Positions 1 through 9,032 of a stretch of DNA of 31,768 nt are shown one piece after another. The first letter of the stretch is position 1, and the number at the start of each line of letters is the position of its first letter. This DNA is from CAYWFP01 sp964457365 (GTDB taxonomy: Bacteria > Planctomycetota > SZUA-567). Below the pieces are notes generated by a model. That model saw only the letters and a program-made list of their open reading frames with translations, was not told the DNA's origin and did not search any database. Where the stretch lies: assembly GCA_964457365.1 (NCBI GenBank), contig CAYWFP010000044.1:1-31768 (forward strand), in the 5' to 3' direction. The position numbers were made by a program, and so were the translations under genes.

Positions 1-88
1 TTGGGGTGGGAGTCGGTGGCGGTGGAATTGCTGCCAAAATCCCATCACCTTTCCAAGCGCCCATCCATATCCGCCACCCAATTTGTCA

Positions 89-117
89 TTGGCTAGCTCT
101 ATAGTGAATGCTATATT
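89..117 (+). promoter_or_regulatory. putative sigma-70 promoter of the GT4 glycosyltransferase gene
   Basis: A -35-like TTGGCT (89-94) is followed after 17 bp by TATATT (112-117), which is preceded by TG one base upstream (extended -10, TGC-TATATT). Transcription would start near 124, leaving a leader of about 15 nt that contains the AGGAGG ribosome binding site at 128-133. The first 80 bases of the window show no gene. Confidence 0.4.
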
Positions 118-138
118 ACTAAAAAACAGGAGGCGAAC

Positions 139-1626
139 ATGCCACAAGACAAAGAACGCGCGTACCAGGCGCTGGCGTGCGAGACGCGGCTGCGGATGCT
201 GGATCTGCTGTCCGGGCGTGTACTGTGCGGGAAGGCGCTGGCGCAGCTGGATCGGGACGCGGTGCTGTCGTATCTGGACGTGACCGGCCCGCGCACCGGC
301 CTGCCGACGCTGCTCGATCAATTTTCCGACCTGCCGGTGCGTGCGCTGGAAGACCTGCTGATCGTCTACAAGCAGGCCTGGCGCCGGCGCCGGCGCATGC
401 GTATACTCGCGCGCATGAACGAAGAATCCTTGCGTATCGCGGTGCTGACGCTTGGTTCGCTCACGCACTTGGGTGGCCATCAGGTTTTTACGTATAACCT
501 CCTGCAGCACCTGCACGGACGCGGCCACGCGGTGACGCTGTATATCGCCCGGGAGGAGTGGTGCGCGCGCCGGAGCTTTTACCATGCGCTGCCGGTAACG
601 GTCCGCCCGCTTCCGCCAAGGGTGCTTCTGCTGTTGGGCTTCTGTCCGGCGCTGGCGGGCTGGTGGCTTCGGCGCGAGCAACGCCGGCGTGGCCATCACG
701 TCTGGCAGGCTATCGGGGTGGAGCCGGCCGGCACCTTGATCAGCCGGCTTCGCGGCCTGGTGCCTACGGCGGCCCGTGCCTATGGTGACGACATCCAACG
801 CGCGCCGGAGATCGAGTATGGCCTGCGGCTGAATCCGGCTGTAGAGAGACGCATTCGCCGGACCGTCGCCGATCTGGACCGGGTCGTGGCGATGAACGAG
901 TCCATGGCCGCCTGTTGCCGCGAATTGGGCCTGCCCGACAGTCGCATCGCCCGCATTCCCAACGGATTCGACCTTGCCCAACTGCGTCAGCCTGTCGACC
1001 GCGACGCGGTGCGGGCGGAACTGGGTATACCAGTGGGTACCCCGCTTTTGCTGACCGTTGGGCGTTATCATCGCAAAAAGGGTTACGAACTTGTCCCGGC
1101 TATCGCCCGGCAACTGGCGGGCAATACGGATTTCGCCTGGATCCTGCTTGGAAAAGGGCTCGAAGTACTCGAACCGGCGTTGCAGGCCGCCGATGTAGTC
1201 GAGAAGGTTCTGCTGCGCGAGCAGATCGGCTTCGATCGCGACGAAGCCCCTGGCAGGATGCGCATTCCCGACGACAGATTGGTCGGGCTGTACCACGCCG
1301 CCGACGTGCTGGTCTTTCCTTCGCTTCTGGAAGGGTCTCCTCGCGTCGTCGGCGAAGCCATGGCCGCCGGATTGCCGGTGGTCACCACCGACGCGCCGGG
1401 CTGTGACGACGTGGCCGAAGGCGGCGAGAACGCGCTGGTCGTCCCGACAGGAGATGCCGGGGCGATGGCGCAGGCGGTACGGCAGATGCTGAGCGACAAT
1501 GAATTGCGGCAGCGGTTGCGCGATAACGCCGCGCGTTGGATCGGGCGTTGCGACTGGCCCGTGGTGGTCCGGCAATATGAAGCGTTGTACCGGGAACTGA
1601 TCCAGTCCGCGGCGATGACGGCGTAG
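139..1626 (+). CDS. GT4-family glycosyltransferase (GT-B fold)
   Basis: A 495-residue cytoplasmic or membrane-associated glycosyltransferase that probably transfers a sugar from a nucleotide-sugar donor to a growing polysaccharide. The GT-B fold begins near residue 98 (RIAVLTLGSLTHLGGHQ, with the GG acceptor loop at 112-113). The C-terminal donor domain has the VGRYHRKKGYEL strand-helix and the retaining-GT E-x7-E motif, E398 to E406 in LLEGSPRVVGEAMAAGLPVV. About 95 residues before the fold form a helical, Arg-rich extension (an Arg run at 82-86) that is unusual for the family. The start at 139 is supported by AGGAGG five bases upstream; the internal Met93 (base 415) has no ribosome binding site. 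The gene lies 161 bp upstream of the polysaccharide export operon and is probably part of the same pathway. Sugar and acceptor cannot be told from sequence. Confidence 0.9.
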   Translation: MPQDKERAYQALACETRLRMLDLLSGRVLCGKALAQLDRDAVLSYLDVTGPRTGLPTLLDQFSDLPVRALEDLLIVYKQAWRRRRRMRILARMNEESLRIAVLTLGSLTHLGGHQVFTYNLLQHLHGRGHAVTLYIAREEWCARRSFYHALPVTVRPLPPRVLLLLGFCPALAGWWLRREQRRRGHHVWQAIGVEPAGTLISRLRGLVPTAARAYGDDIQRAPEIEYGLRLNPAVERRIRRTVADLDRVVAMNESMAACCRELGLPDSRIARIPNGFDLAQLRQPVDRDAVRAELGIPVGTPLLLTVGRYHRKKGYELVPAIARQLAGNTDFAWILLGKGLEVLEPALQAADVVEKVLLREQIGFDRDEAPGRMRIPDDRLVGLYHAADVLVFPSLLEGSPRVVGEAMAAGLPVVTTDAPGCDDVAEGGENALVVPTGDAGAMAQAVRQMLSDNELRQRLRDNAARWIGRCDWPVVVRQYEALYRELIQSAAMTA

Positions 1627-1787
1627 CCTATACGGTTGTTTTCGTCCGCACTCCGTGATCGAGATTTCCCTGCACCAACCGGGTCCGTAAAGCCGATAAT
1701 CCTACAGGAACTGTTCCGTCGGTGTGCCCGGGGTATGATCGGCATGACGCAACTCGTTATCGGAAATAAAGATATGAAAGCGATTGC

Positions 1788-2645
1788 ATGAGCGCCATGC
1801 TGCAGTACTGGAATCTCACTCGCCAGCCGTTCGAAAATACGCGTGCAGGCGATTGGTATTATCAGGGTCGTCAGCACCGCGAGGCCCTGGCGCGACTGCG
1901 CTACATCGTTCGTGACGGCAACATGGGCTTCGGACTGCTGACCGGCGAGATCGGTTGCGGCAAGACGATTACCATCAATGTACTACAGAGCGAGTTGGCC
2001 GCCGGGAGCGATGTGCCGATTCTGCTCGAAAATGCCTGTCCGGACTTCGACGAGGTTTTGCGCGACATTCTCGCCAAATTGCTGCCGCCGCGTCCGGGCG
2101 CGTTGCGCCGGCGTGCGCCGATCTGGCTGGAGGAGAACCGGTATGCCCTCTTGCGGCGTTTCCGCACCGAGTTCGAAGAGCGGATTCTGCGTCGCCGTCG
2201 GCACCTCGTGGTGATTCTCGACGAAGCGCAGCAATTGTCGCCCGAGGCGTTGGTGGAATTGAAAAACTTGACGAATATCGACAGCGACCGCGGCGGGCTG
2301 ACCGTCATCCTTGCGGGCCAACCGGAGTTGACCGAGTTGGTTCAATCGCTGCCGCAGGTGGACCAACGCGTCGGCCTGCGCTATCACCTGCATCCGCTCG
2401 GCGCCGACGAAGTCGGCGAGTATGTCCGCCGCCGCCTGCAGGCGGCCGGAGCGGAGCGCGACGATCTGTTCGCCGCAGAGGCGATCGAAGCGTTGTATAC
2501 TGAAACGGCCGGCGTGCCGCGGGAGATCAACCGCATCGGCAAGCTGGCCCTCGATCGCGCTTATGCGGTACGCGCGCGGCAGGTGGAGCGCGAGACGGTG
2601 GAGATGATCGTGGCGGACCTGTTCCGCCAGTCGCCGGCGGCGTAA
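1788..2645 (+). CDS. ExeA-like AAA ATPase of an exopolysaccharide locus
   Basis: A 285-residue P-loop ATPase of the ExeA/GspA type: an AAA module without the C-terminal peptidoglycan-binding part. Walker A is GEIGCGKT (K59-T60) and Walker B is VVILDEAQQL (D145-E146), followed by the family signature ILAGQPEL and an arginine-rich C-terminal lid. Such stand-alone ATPases are known in exosortase/PEP-CTERM-type polysaccharide loci directly beside Wzc- and Wza-like genes, exactly as here. The biochemical role there is unproven. The start at ATG 1788 has only a weak GAAAG upstream; ATG 1797 (Met4) is an alternative. It overlaps the TGA of a 5-codon ORF (1774-1791). It begins a run of seven genes with gaps of at most 25 bp. 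Confidence 0.87.
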   Translation: MSAMLQYWNLTRQPFENTRAGDWYYQGRQHREALARLRYIVRDGNMGFGLLTGEIGCGKTITINVLQSELAAGSDVPILLENACPDFDEVLRDILAKLLPPRPGALRRRAPIWLEENRYALLRRFRTEFEERILRRRRHLVVILDEAQQLSPEALVELKNLTNIDSDRGGLTVILAGQPELTELVQSLPQVDQRVGLRYHLHPLGADEVGEYVRRRLQAAGAERDDLFAAEAIEALYTETAGVPREINRIGKLALDRAYAVRARQVERETVEMIVADLFRQSPAA

Positions 2646-2659
2646 AACGGATTGTAGAG

Positions 2660-5152
2660 ATGAATTCGAACGAACAGGATTTCAGCATCTCCGATATGGA
2701 ACGATTGAAGACCGAGCGCGCGCAGGAGGGTGCCGAAGAGAAGGCGGTGCGTGCGCCCGACGGCCACTCCGTCCCGGCGATCAAGGTGGCTCCCCAGGAG
2801 TTCTTTTCTCGCCACGCGCCGGAAGGCGATGCCGAAGCGGTGCAACTTCGCCGTCTTCTGCGCATTCTGCAGCGACGCTGGGGTTACATCTTTTTCATGG
2901 GCTTTCTCTTCGCCGGTTGCGTGGTGGCGTACGACCTGCTGCTGCGCCAATCGTTCATGCCCGCGTTCCTGCAGCGACTGGCGCCGGTGGAGGAGTACGA
3001 AAGCTCGGTCGAAATCGCACAAGTGCAGAAATTCTCCGAGATCAAGCTCACGATGGGGAGCCTCACCAGCAGCGCCGGCACCGTGGACATGTCCAACCTG
3101 AATCTCGTCATCCGCGGACAGGATTTCCGCACCGAAGTGAAGTCGGTGCTGCAGAAAATGATCCGGGGCCGGTGGAACCTGTTGCCGGTGCCCGACACCA
3201 CCGACGGCGAGTGGGAGGCGCGCTGGGCGAAGATGGATCCGACGATGCGGCAAATGTTGCAGGCCTACGCCCAGGGCAAGAACGAGGATCGGATCCGGTT
3301 CTCCGCCACGGCGATGACCGAACGCAACTCGCGGCTGGTTGCGAACGGTCCGGAGCCCGCGATGCTGCCGCGGTTGTTGGAAGCGCTGACGGTGGCGTTG
3401 AACGAGTACGGCAAGAACAGGCGCATCCGTGGTGTCGAGAGCAACCTGCTGCAACTGCGCAGCAATCAGAAGGCGTTGTCGCAACAGATCAACGACGCGG
3501 TGGAGAGCTTCGAGAAGGCCAGCCAGGAGCTCGACGAGCGCCAGGGCGGCAAGAGCGAGGTGCTCTACGGCGGGCACGCACTGATGGCGCGCCTCAAGGG
3601 CGACTTGACGCAATACAGGCTCGAAGCGTACAAGCTCGCGCAGGAAATCGAGCGTCTGGAGGAGGGCGAGGCGTACCGACGGGCCAAACGCCGGCTGGGT
3701 ATCGAAACCCCCGAGGATATCGAAAAAGCGCTGATCGAAGGCAATCCCCTCCGCCAGAAATGGCTCCAGCTCGAGCAGCATTACAACGAATTGCGGGTTC
3801 ACTTGCGCGCGAAACATCCCGAGGTGCAAGCGCTGGAGGCGGGTATCGCCGGCATCAAAGAGCGTCTGCGCGAGACGGGCAACGTGACTTCTGCGGGCCG
3901 GGTTCCGCCGCTGCCGACGCACAAGGAACTGGAACTGCTGCTGCTGGCCAACGCGTTGCGCGACAAGCTGCGCACCAACAGCGAGAGCATACAGTTCATC
4001 GAAGAACAGGTGCGGGGCGAGGAGAGCCGCCAACAGCGTCTTGTCGAGGCCGCGCGGGTCGATCCGGAGATCAACAAGCTGCGGTTGAGCATGTCCAATG
4101 TCGAAGCCAAGCTCAATCGACTCAATCAGGACGCGCTGAGCCTGACCAAACAGATCAGCGATCTGGAACTGGCCCGCGGCCAACTCGAGCAACTCAAGGA
4201 ATTCGATATGGTCTCGCGGCAGCCGACGCCACCGCATCACGTCAAGCCCGCCTACAAGGTCGATATCGCCCTGGGGCTGTTCCTGGGGCTGCTGCTGGGC
4301 TACGGCATCGCCTACCTGATCGAGAGTACGGACAACAAACTGCACACGCCCGCCGATGTCTACTTCCACCTGCGCCTGAACTACCTCGGCGTGGTGCCGC
4401 TGTGGGGCGCGCGCGAAAATGTTTTCATCTCTCCCGAACGGCCCGATTCGCAGATCGCCAACGTCTACGCACACCTGTGCAACAACATTCGGTACGGGCG
4501 CGAGGGCAATCCCGAGAAGCGTTTGCTGGTCGTCAGCGCCCTGCAGGGGGAGGGCAAGAGCGTCAGCGCGACCAATATGGCGATCTACTACGCGATCGAA
4601 GGCAATAACGTGCTGCTCATCGACGCGGACATGCGCCGGCCGCGGATTCACCGGCTGGAAGCGCTCGGCGGGACGATGGCCACCGAACCGGGGCTCTCCG
4701 ATGTGCTCGCGGGGCAAGCGACGCTGCGCGACGTCTGCCGGGGGACGCCGATTCCGGGGCTGAGCGTCGTCGCCGCGGGTACGCGGGTGCGTAACCCGGC
4801 GAAGCTGCTCGCCTCCCCGGCGACGCGGGCGTTCCTGGACGAGGCGAACAAGGTTTTCGATATCGTCGTGATCGACTGCCCCGCGGTATTGCCGGTGGTG
4901 GACGCGACGATTCTGGCGCCGCACATGCGCGGTGTGCTGATGGTCATCGCCGCCGACGACGTCGAGATCGCGGCCGTGCGCATGGCCATCTATCGTCTGC
5001 AGCACGTCGGCGGGCCGCTGCTCGGTGCGTTGCTGAACAAGGTCTCCGAGCGCTCGGCCATCTATCACACATACGGTTATCGCTACCGTTCGGGCTACTC
5101 CTATAGTCCCTACACCAACGCCTACGATCAGAGCGAGGAGGGCGGTGGATGA
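2660..5152 (+). CDS. Wzc-like polysaccharide co-polymerase / tyrosine autokinase
   Basis: An inner-membrane protein of 830 residues that controls polysaccharide chain length and export, with a fused bacterial tyrosine (BY) kinase. Order: cytoplasmic N-terminus (1-74), membrane helix 1 (about 75-95, YIFFMGFLFAGCVVAYDLLL), a long periplasmic coiled-coil region, membrane helix 2 (about 536-556, ALGLFLGLLLGYGIAYLI) after a Pro-containing TPPHHVKP segment, then the kinase. The kinase has Walker A GEGKS (K633), Walker A' VLLIDADMRRPR (D655, D657) and Walker B IVVIDCP (D739). The last 30 residues form a tyrosine cluster with eight Tyr, the autophosphorylation tail of BY-kinases. The long N-terminal cytoplasmic region is unusual. 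It starts 14 bp after the ATPase gene and shares ATGA with the export lipoprotein gene, so the three are translationally linked. Confidence 0.93.
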   Translation: MNSNEQDFSISDMERLKTERAQEGAEEKAVRAPDGHSVPAIKVAPQEFFSRHAPEGDAEAVQLRRLLRILQRRWGYIFFMGFLFAGCVVAYDLLLRQSFMPAFLQRLAPVEEYESSVEIAQVQKFSEIKLTMGSLTSSAGTVDMSNLNLVIRGQDFRTEVKSVLQKMIRGRWNLLPVPDTTDGEWEARWAKMDPTMRQMLQAYAQGKNEDRIRFSATAMTERNSRLVANGPEPAMLPRLLEALTVALNEYGKNRRIRGVESNLLQLRSNQKALSQQINDAVESFEKASQELDERQGGKSEVLYGGHALMARLKGDLTQYRLEAYKLAQEIERLEEGEAYRRAKRRLGIETPEDIEKALIEGNPLRQKWLQLEQHYNELRVHLRAKHPEVQALEAGIAGIKERLRETGNVTSAGRVPPLPTHKELELLLLANALRDKLRTNSESIQFIEEQVRGEESRQQRLVEAARVDPEINKLRLSMSNVEAKLNRLNQDALSLTKQISDLELARGQLEQLKEFDMVSRQPTPPHHVKPAYKVDIALGLFLGLLLGYGIAYLIESTDNKLHTPADVYFHLRLNYLGVVPLWGARENVFISPERPDSQIANVYAHLCNNIRYGREGNPEKRLLVVSALQGEGKSVSATNMAIYYAIEGNNVLLIDADMRRPRIHRLEALGGTMATEPGLSDVLAGQATLRDVCRGTPIPGLSVVAAGTRVRNPAKLLASPATRAFLDEANKVFDIVVIDCPAVLPVVDATILAPHMRGVLMVIAADDVEIAAVRMAIYRLQHVGGPLLGALLNKVSERSAIYHTYGYRYRSGYSYSPYTNAYDQSEEGGG

Positions 5153-6441
5153 GTACGCTCTTCCGGACACGGACGATCTTGTTGGCTGTCGGTCTGCTGC
5201 TGGTTCTGGGGTGTACGCCTTCCTGGTTCGAGGAGGGGGAGATCGGCTCGGCTTATACCGGCGACGGCGCCGCACAGGGGCCGGATCATCAGGAGTATTA
5301 TCGCCGGATGCGCGCGCACGATCCGATGTACGGGCAGCACGACGAAACGGATGACGTCGACCAGCGCCATCCCTGGCGCGCCGAGGGCGGCTGGCAGCGG
5401 AGCTACGATCCGGGCCCCTTGCAGGCGAAAAAACCTGCGCCCGAGGCGGAGACGCCGAATCCCGAATTCACCGACCGCACGCCGCAGTACCACATCCGCC
5501 CGGGCGATAAGCTCCGCATCATGCTGCCGTATCAGGAGGAGGAGGGGCTCTCGGTGGCCGTGCGTCCCGACGGCCGCATCACCTATCGTTTCGGGGTCGA
5601 GACCATGGCGGCGGGGCGGACCTTCAAGCAGGTGAAGTTGGATCTGGAGGATCGGCTCTCGGCGTACTACAAGAATCCGACGGTGACGGTGATCGGCGAG
5701 ACCTTCACCGGCAACACCGTCTTCGTGATGGGGCCGGTCGATCATCCCGGCGCGCACGTCATCCAAGGCGATACGCGGTTGCTGGAGGTGCTGGCCAACG
5801 CCGGCGCCTTCGACAAGTTGCCCACCCCCGCGGGGCTGACCTTCAAGCGCAGCGAAAACGAGGAAGACCTGGACTTCAAACTCGACCTCGACAGCGCCTA
5901 CATGGCGCGCAACAACGAGATTCTGCCCATCGATTTCCGCGCCCTGATGGAGGGGCGCGACTTGAGTCAGAACATCCCGCTGCAGACGGGAGACTTCATC
6001 TTCTTCCCGAGTACCTACGACCGCGACAAGCGCATCTACCTCGTCGGCGACGTGCCGGATCCGCAGGTCTTCTACTACAGCGGCAAGACGTCCCTGCTGG
6101 ACATGATGCTCATCGCCGGCGGCGTCAACGCCATCAGCGCCCAGCAGCGTGGCGTCTACGTCATCCGGAAGGGCCTTCCGAAGCCGATCAAGGCCGACTT
6201 CTTCAAGGTCAAGGAGGGCAAGATCCCCGACGTGCCGTTGAAGAACAACGATATCGTCTATGTCCCCGAACGCACGTTGCACCGCCGCAGCCGCGAGATC
6301 AGCAGCGTCATCGGCGAAATCATCACGCCGATGCAGACGTTGCTGCAATTGCACGACACGTCCGACAGCTATATGCAGAAGGAATGGCGCCTCGACCGTC
6401 GCCGGCAGAAACATTGGGACCGGGGCGTCTACGACAACTGA
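5149..6441 (+). CDS. Wza-like polysaccharide export outer-membrane lipoprotein
   Basis: A 430-residue lipoprotein expected to form the outer-membrane or periplasmic export channel for the polysaccharide. The signal peptide ends in a lipobox LVLG-C with the lipidated Cys at 22. The polysaccharide export (PES) domain starts near residue 112 (YHIRPGDKLRI). Two SLBB-type domains follow, one starting near 188 (VFVMGPVDHPGAHVI) and one near 295 (IYLVGDVPDPQVFYY). The C-terminal 50 residues are charged and may include the outer-membrane helix. The start is set by GAGGAGGG at 5135-5142 and the 4-base overlap (ATGA) with the kinase gene. The partner of this protein is the Wzc-like kinase immediately upstream. 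Confidence 0.92.
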   Translation: MSTLFRTRTILLAVGLLLVLGCTPSWFEEGEIGSAYTGDGAAQGPDHQEYYRRMRAHDPMYGQHDETDDVDQRHPWRAEGGWQRSYDPGPLQAKKPAPEAETPNPEFTDRTPQYHIRPGDKLRIMLPYQEEEGLSVAVRPDGRITYRFGVETMAAGRTFKQVKLDLEDRLSAYYKNPTVTVIGETFTGNTVFVMGPVDHPGAHVIQGDTRLLEVLANAGAFDKLPTPAGLTFKRSENEEDLDFKLDLDSAYMARNNEILPIDFRALMEGRDLSQNIPLQTGDFIFFPSTYDRDKRIYLVGDVPDPQVFYYSGKTSLLDMMLIAGGVNAISAQQRGVYVIRKGLPKPIKADFFKVKEGKIPDVPLKNNDIVYVPERTLHRRSREISSVIGEIITPMQTLLQLHDTSDSYMQKEWRLDRRRQKHWDRGVYDN

Positions 6442-6454
6442 CGGATATCCGACG

Positions 6455-7222
6455 ATGAAGACGATCATCCTCGCCGGCGGCTTCGGCTCGCGCCTCTCGG
6501 AAGAGACGCAACTCAAGCCCAAACCGATGGTGGAGATCGGCGACAAGCCGATTCTCTGGCATATCATGAATATCTACGCGGCGAACGGCTACGTGCATTT
6601 CGTCGTGGCCCTCGGCTACAAGGGCGAAGCGATCAAGGAATATTTCCTCCACTTCTACGAACTCAACCACGATCTCACCGTCGACCTGGCTACCGGCGGC
6701 ACGAAGGTGCATGACCGCGGTCTCCCGAAGTGGACGATCGATCTGGTCGACACGGGGCTGCGCACCCAGACCGGTGGACGCATCGCGCGTCTGCGCGACT
6801 GGATCGGCGAGGAGCGCTTCATGCTGACATACGGAGACGGACTCGCCGATGTCCGTATCGACGAACTGATCGCCTTCCACGATGCCCACGGGAAGCTCGC
6901 CACCGTCACCGCGGTGCGCCCCTCCGCGCGCTTCGGCGAATTGGAGTTCGATGGCGACAAGGTCAAGGCTTTTACCGAAAAGCAGCAGACACACGCCGGC
7001 TGGATCAACGGGGGCTTCTTCGTCTGCGAACCGGGCGTCTTCGACTATATCGACGACGACGCGACGATCTTCGAGTATGCACCGCTGGAGAATCTCGCCG
7101 CCGACGGGCAGTTGCACGCGTATTCCCACGAAGGCTTCTGGCAGCCGATGGACACGTTGCGGGAGAAACGCTACCTCGAGGAACTGTGGCAGAGTGGCCG
7201 AGCGCCCTGGAAGACCTGGTAG
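6455..7222 (+). CDS. rfbF: glucose-1-phosphate cytidylyltransferase
   Basis: Makes CDP-glucose from CTP and glucose-1-phosphate (EC 2.7.7.33), the first step to CDP-3,6-dideoxyhexoses. At 255 residues it has the normal family length. The nucleotide-binding signature LAGGFGSRL (6-14) is followed by KPKPMVEIG. The metal-binding Asp is D128 in LTYGDG, and the family-typical INGGFFVCEPGVFDYI and EGFWQPMDTLREKRYLEELW blocks are present near the C-terminus. The usual partners CDP-glucose 4,6-dehydratase (rfbG) and the dehydrase (rfbH) are absent from the window. The gene is instead followed 25 bp later by a TPR glycosyltransferase gene. It lies 13 bp after the export lipoprotein gene, so it is probably in the same operon. 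Confidence 0.95.
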   Translation: MKTIILAGGFGSRLSEETQLKPKPMVEIGDKPILWHIMNIYAANGYVHFVVALGYKGEAIKEYFLHFYELNHDLTVDLATGGTKVHDRGLPKWTIDLVDTGLRTQTGGRIARLRDWIGEERFMLTYGDGLADVRIDELIAFHDAHGKLATVTAVRPSARFGELEFDGDKVKAFTEKQQTHAGWINGGFFVCEPGVFDYIDDDATIFEYAPLENLAADGQLHAYSHEGFWQPMDTLREKRYLEELWQSGRAPWKTW

Positions 7223-7247
7223 CTTCCGCAAGCGCCACGCATCCCCT

Positions 7248-9032
7248 ATGGTCAAACGCAGGAAACGGCAATCCCGACCGCCTCGGCAGCAGACGCCGAC
7301 GAATATGCTCGCGGCTTTCGAGGCGGGGCGTCTGAGCGAGGCGGAGTCGTTGGCGCGGCTGCGGCTGCGGGATAACGCCGACGACGCGGAGGCGCAGCAC
7401 GTGCTGGGCCTGCTTGCCTTGCGGGCCGGGCGACTAGAGGAGGCGCGCGTTCGTCTGGAAGGAGCGGTCGCGGCGCAGCCGGAGAATGCGCTCTTTCGGG
7501 GCAATCTCGGGTTGGCATTGAAGCAGGCCGGACTGCGCGCGGCAGCGGTCGAGCAGTTCGAACAAGCGCTCGTCCGCGCGCCGACGTTTGCCGCGGCGTG
7601 GAACAACCTCGGCAATACGCTGAGCGAGATGGGGCGATTGGTCGAGGCCGAAGCGGCGTTCGGCGAACTGGTCCGGCGCGCGCCGTCCACGCCCACGTGG
7701 CATCTGAATCACGCCCGGACGCTGACGCTGTTGGGGCGCGCCGCGGAAGCGGTCGAGGCGGGGCGACGGGCGTTGCGGTTGCAGCCGGAGAACGCGGTCG
7801 CGCACAGCAACCTGCTGCTGGATCTGCACTATCTCGACGACGTGTCTGCCGATGCGATCTTCGCGGAACATCGGCGCTGGGCCGAACGCTTTGCTCCTGC
7901 CGTACCGCCGGCGCCGGTTGCGGATCCGGATCCCGCGCGCAAGCTCCGCATCGGCTATGTTTCGGCCGACCTATACGCGCACGCGGTGGCAAACTTTCTC
8001 GCGCCGGTATTGGGTCGTCACGACCGCGCGAACTACTCGGTCTTCGTCTACGCCAATCTCAAACACGAGGATCAGGCCACCGCGCGCCTGCGCCAAGAGG
8101 CGGACGGATGGTGCGCGATTCGCGAGATGGACGACGAGGAGGCGGCCGCGCAAGTGCGGGCGGATCGGATCGACATCCTGGTCGACCTTTCCGGACACAT
8201 GGCCGGCAACCGGTTGCTCCTTTTCGCCCGCAAGCCCGCGCCGATTCAAGCGACGTGGCTGGGCTATCCCGACACCACCGGGCTGGACGCTATCGATTAC
8301 CGGCTCTCCGATGCCGTCGCCGATCCGCCCGGCGAAGCCGATCGTTTCTGCAGCGAAACGCTGGTCCGGCTCGCGAGCGGTTTTCACTGCTATCATCCGC
8401 CGGACGATGCTCCGATGCCGGCCGTGCGGCCGGCGGACGCATCGGTCGCCTTCGGTTCGTTCAACAATTACGCCAAGGTCAGTCCGGCCTGCCTGCGTTT
8501 GTGGGGACGTCTTCTCGAGGTGGTGCCGGAGGCGAGGTTGGTGCTGAAAGCCAAGTCGCTCGGCGACGAACAGACGCGCGAAACGGTACGTCGTCGTTTC
8601 GCCGATATCGGTGTCAATCCGTCTCGTCTTCGCGTTCTGCCGCCTGTCACCACCCGTCGCGAACACCTGGCGGCATACGGGGAGGTGGACATTGCTCTCG
8701 ATACCTATCCGTATCACGGCACCACTACGACCTTCGAGGCGCTGTGGATGGGCGTGCCGGTGGTGACCCTCCTCGGGTCGACCCATGCCGCGCGTGTCGG
8801 GGCGAGCATCCTGACGCATGCGGGCTTGACCGAGTGGATCGCGACCTCGCCGGAGAAATACGTCGAATTGGCCGCCTCGCGCGCGCGCGACGTCGGGGCG
8901 CTTCGCGCAAGACGTCCGCAACTGCGCGGGAGGATAAGCGCGACGCCGCTCTTGGATGCCGAAGGCTTTGCCGGTAAACTCGAAGAAGTCTACCGCCGAT
9001 GGTGGCGGCGACGTTGCGCGGAGGTGCGATGA
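7248..9032 (+). CDS. TPR / O-GlcNAc transferase-like (GT41, SPINDLY-type) protein 1
   Basis: A 594-residue protein with about five TPR repeats (roughly 20-215) and a GT41 catalytic domain (about 230-590). By family it should attach a sugar, often GlcNAc, to Ser/Thr hydroxyls of proteins in the cytoplasm. The conserved catalytic-domain His is H245 (YVSADLYAHAVANFL). Other marks are DILVDLSGHMAGNR, TWLGYPDTTGLDAIDYRLSD, FGSFNNYAKVS with the UDP-contacting Lys, and DTYPYHGTTTTFEALWMGVPVV. The N-terminus is a polybasic tail (MVKRRKRQSRPPRQQ). ATG 7248 was chosen because it keeps that tail, which recurs in neighbours; there is no clear ribosome binding site. The reading frame is open further upstream inside rfbF. 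Its stop overlaps the next start (ATGA). It is the shortest GT41 protein here. Substrate is inferred, not seen. Confidence 0.9.
   Translation: MVKRRKRQSRPPRQQTPTNMLAAFEAGRLSEAESLARLRLRDNADDAEAQHVLGLLALRAGRLEEARVRLEGAVAAQPENALFRGNLGLALKQAGLRAAAVEQFEQALVRAPTFAAAWNNLGNTLSEMGRLVEAEAAFGELVRRAPSTPTWHLNHARTLTLLGRAAEAVEAGRRALRLQPENAVAHSNLLLDLHYLDDVSADAIFAEHRRWAERFAPAVPPAPVADPDPARKLRIGYVSADLYAHAVANFLAPVLGRHDRANYSVFVYANLKHEDQATARLRQEADGWCAIREMDDEEAAAQVRADRIDILVDLSGHMAGNRLLLFARKPAPIQATWLGYPDTTGLDAIDYRLSDAVADPPGEADRFCSETLVRLASGFHCYHPPDDAPMPAVRPADASVAFGSFNNYAKVSPACLRLWGRLLEVVPEARLVLKAKSLGDEQTRETVRRRFADIGVNPSRLRVLPPVTTRREHLAAYGEVDIALDTYPYHGTTTTFEALWMGVPVVTLLGSTHAARVGASILTHAGLTEWIATSPEKYVELAASRARDVGALRARRPQLRGRISATPLLDAEGFAGKLEEVYRRWWRRRCAEVR

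Noticed and set aside
1692..1699. GCCGATAA upstream of the export operon, and again at 18479-18486, as extra sigma-28 -10 elements
   Set aside because: Neither has a TAAA-type -35 at 11 bp; one or two such 8-mers are expected by chance in a window of this size.
1734..1739. TATGAT as a -10 for the ExeA-like operon
   Set aside because: No acceptable -35 at 16-18 bp; left unannotated, so the operon may start here or be read from the GT4 promoter.
2561..5275. 904-codon open frame on the minus strand, antisense to the Wzc-like kinase
   Set aside because: Its translation is Arg/His/Gln-rich low-complexity typical of antisense frames in GC-rich genes, with no recognisable domain, while the plus strand encodes a clear kinase.
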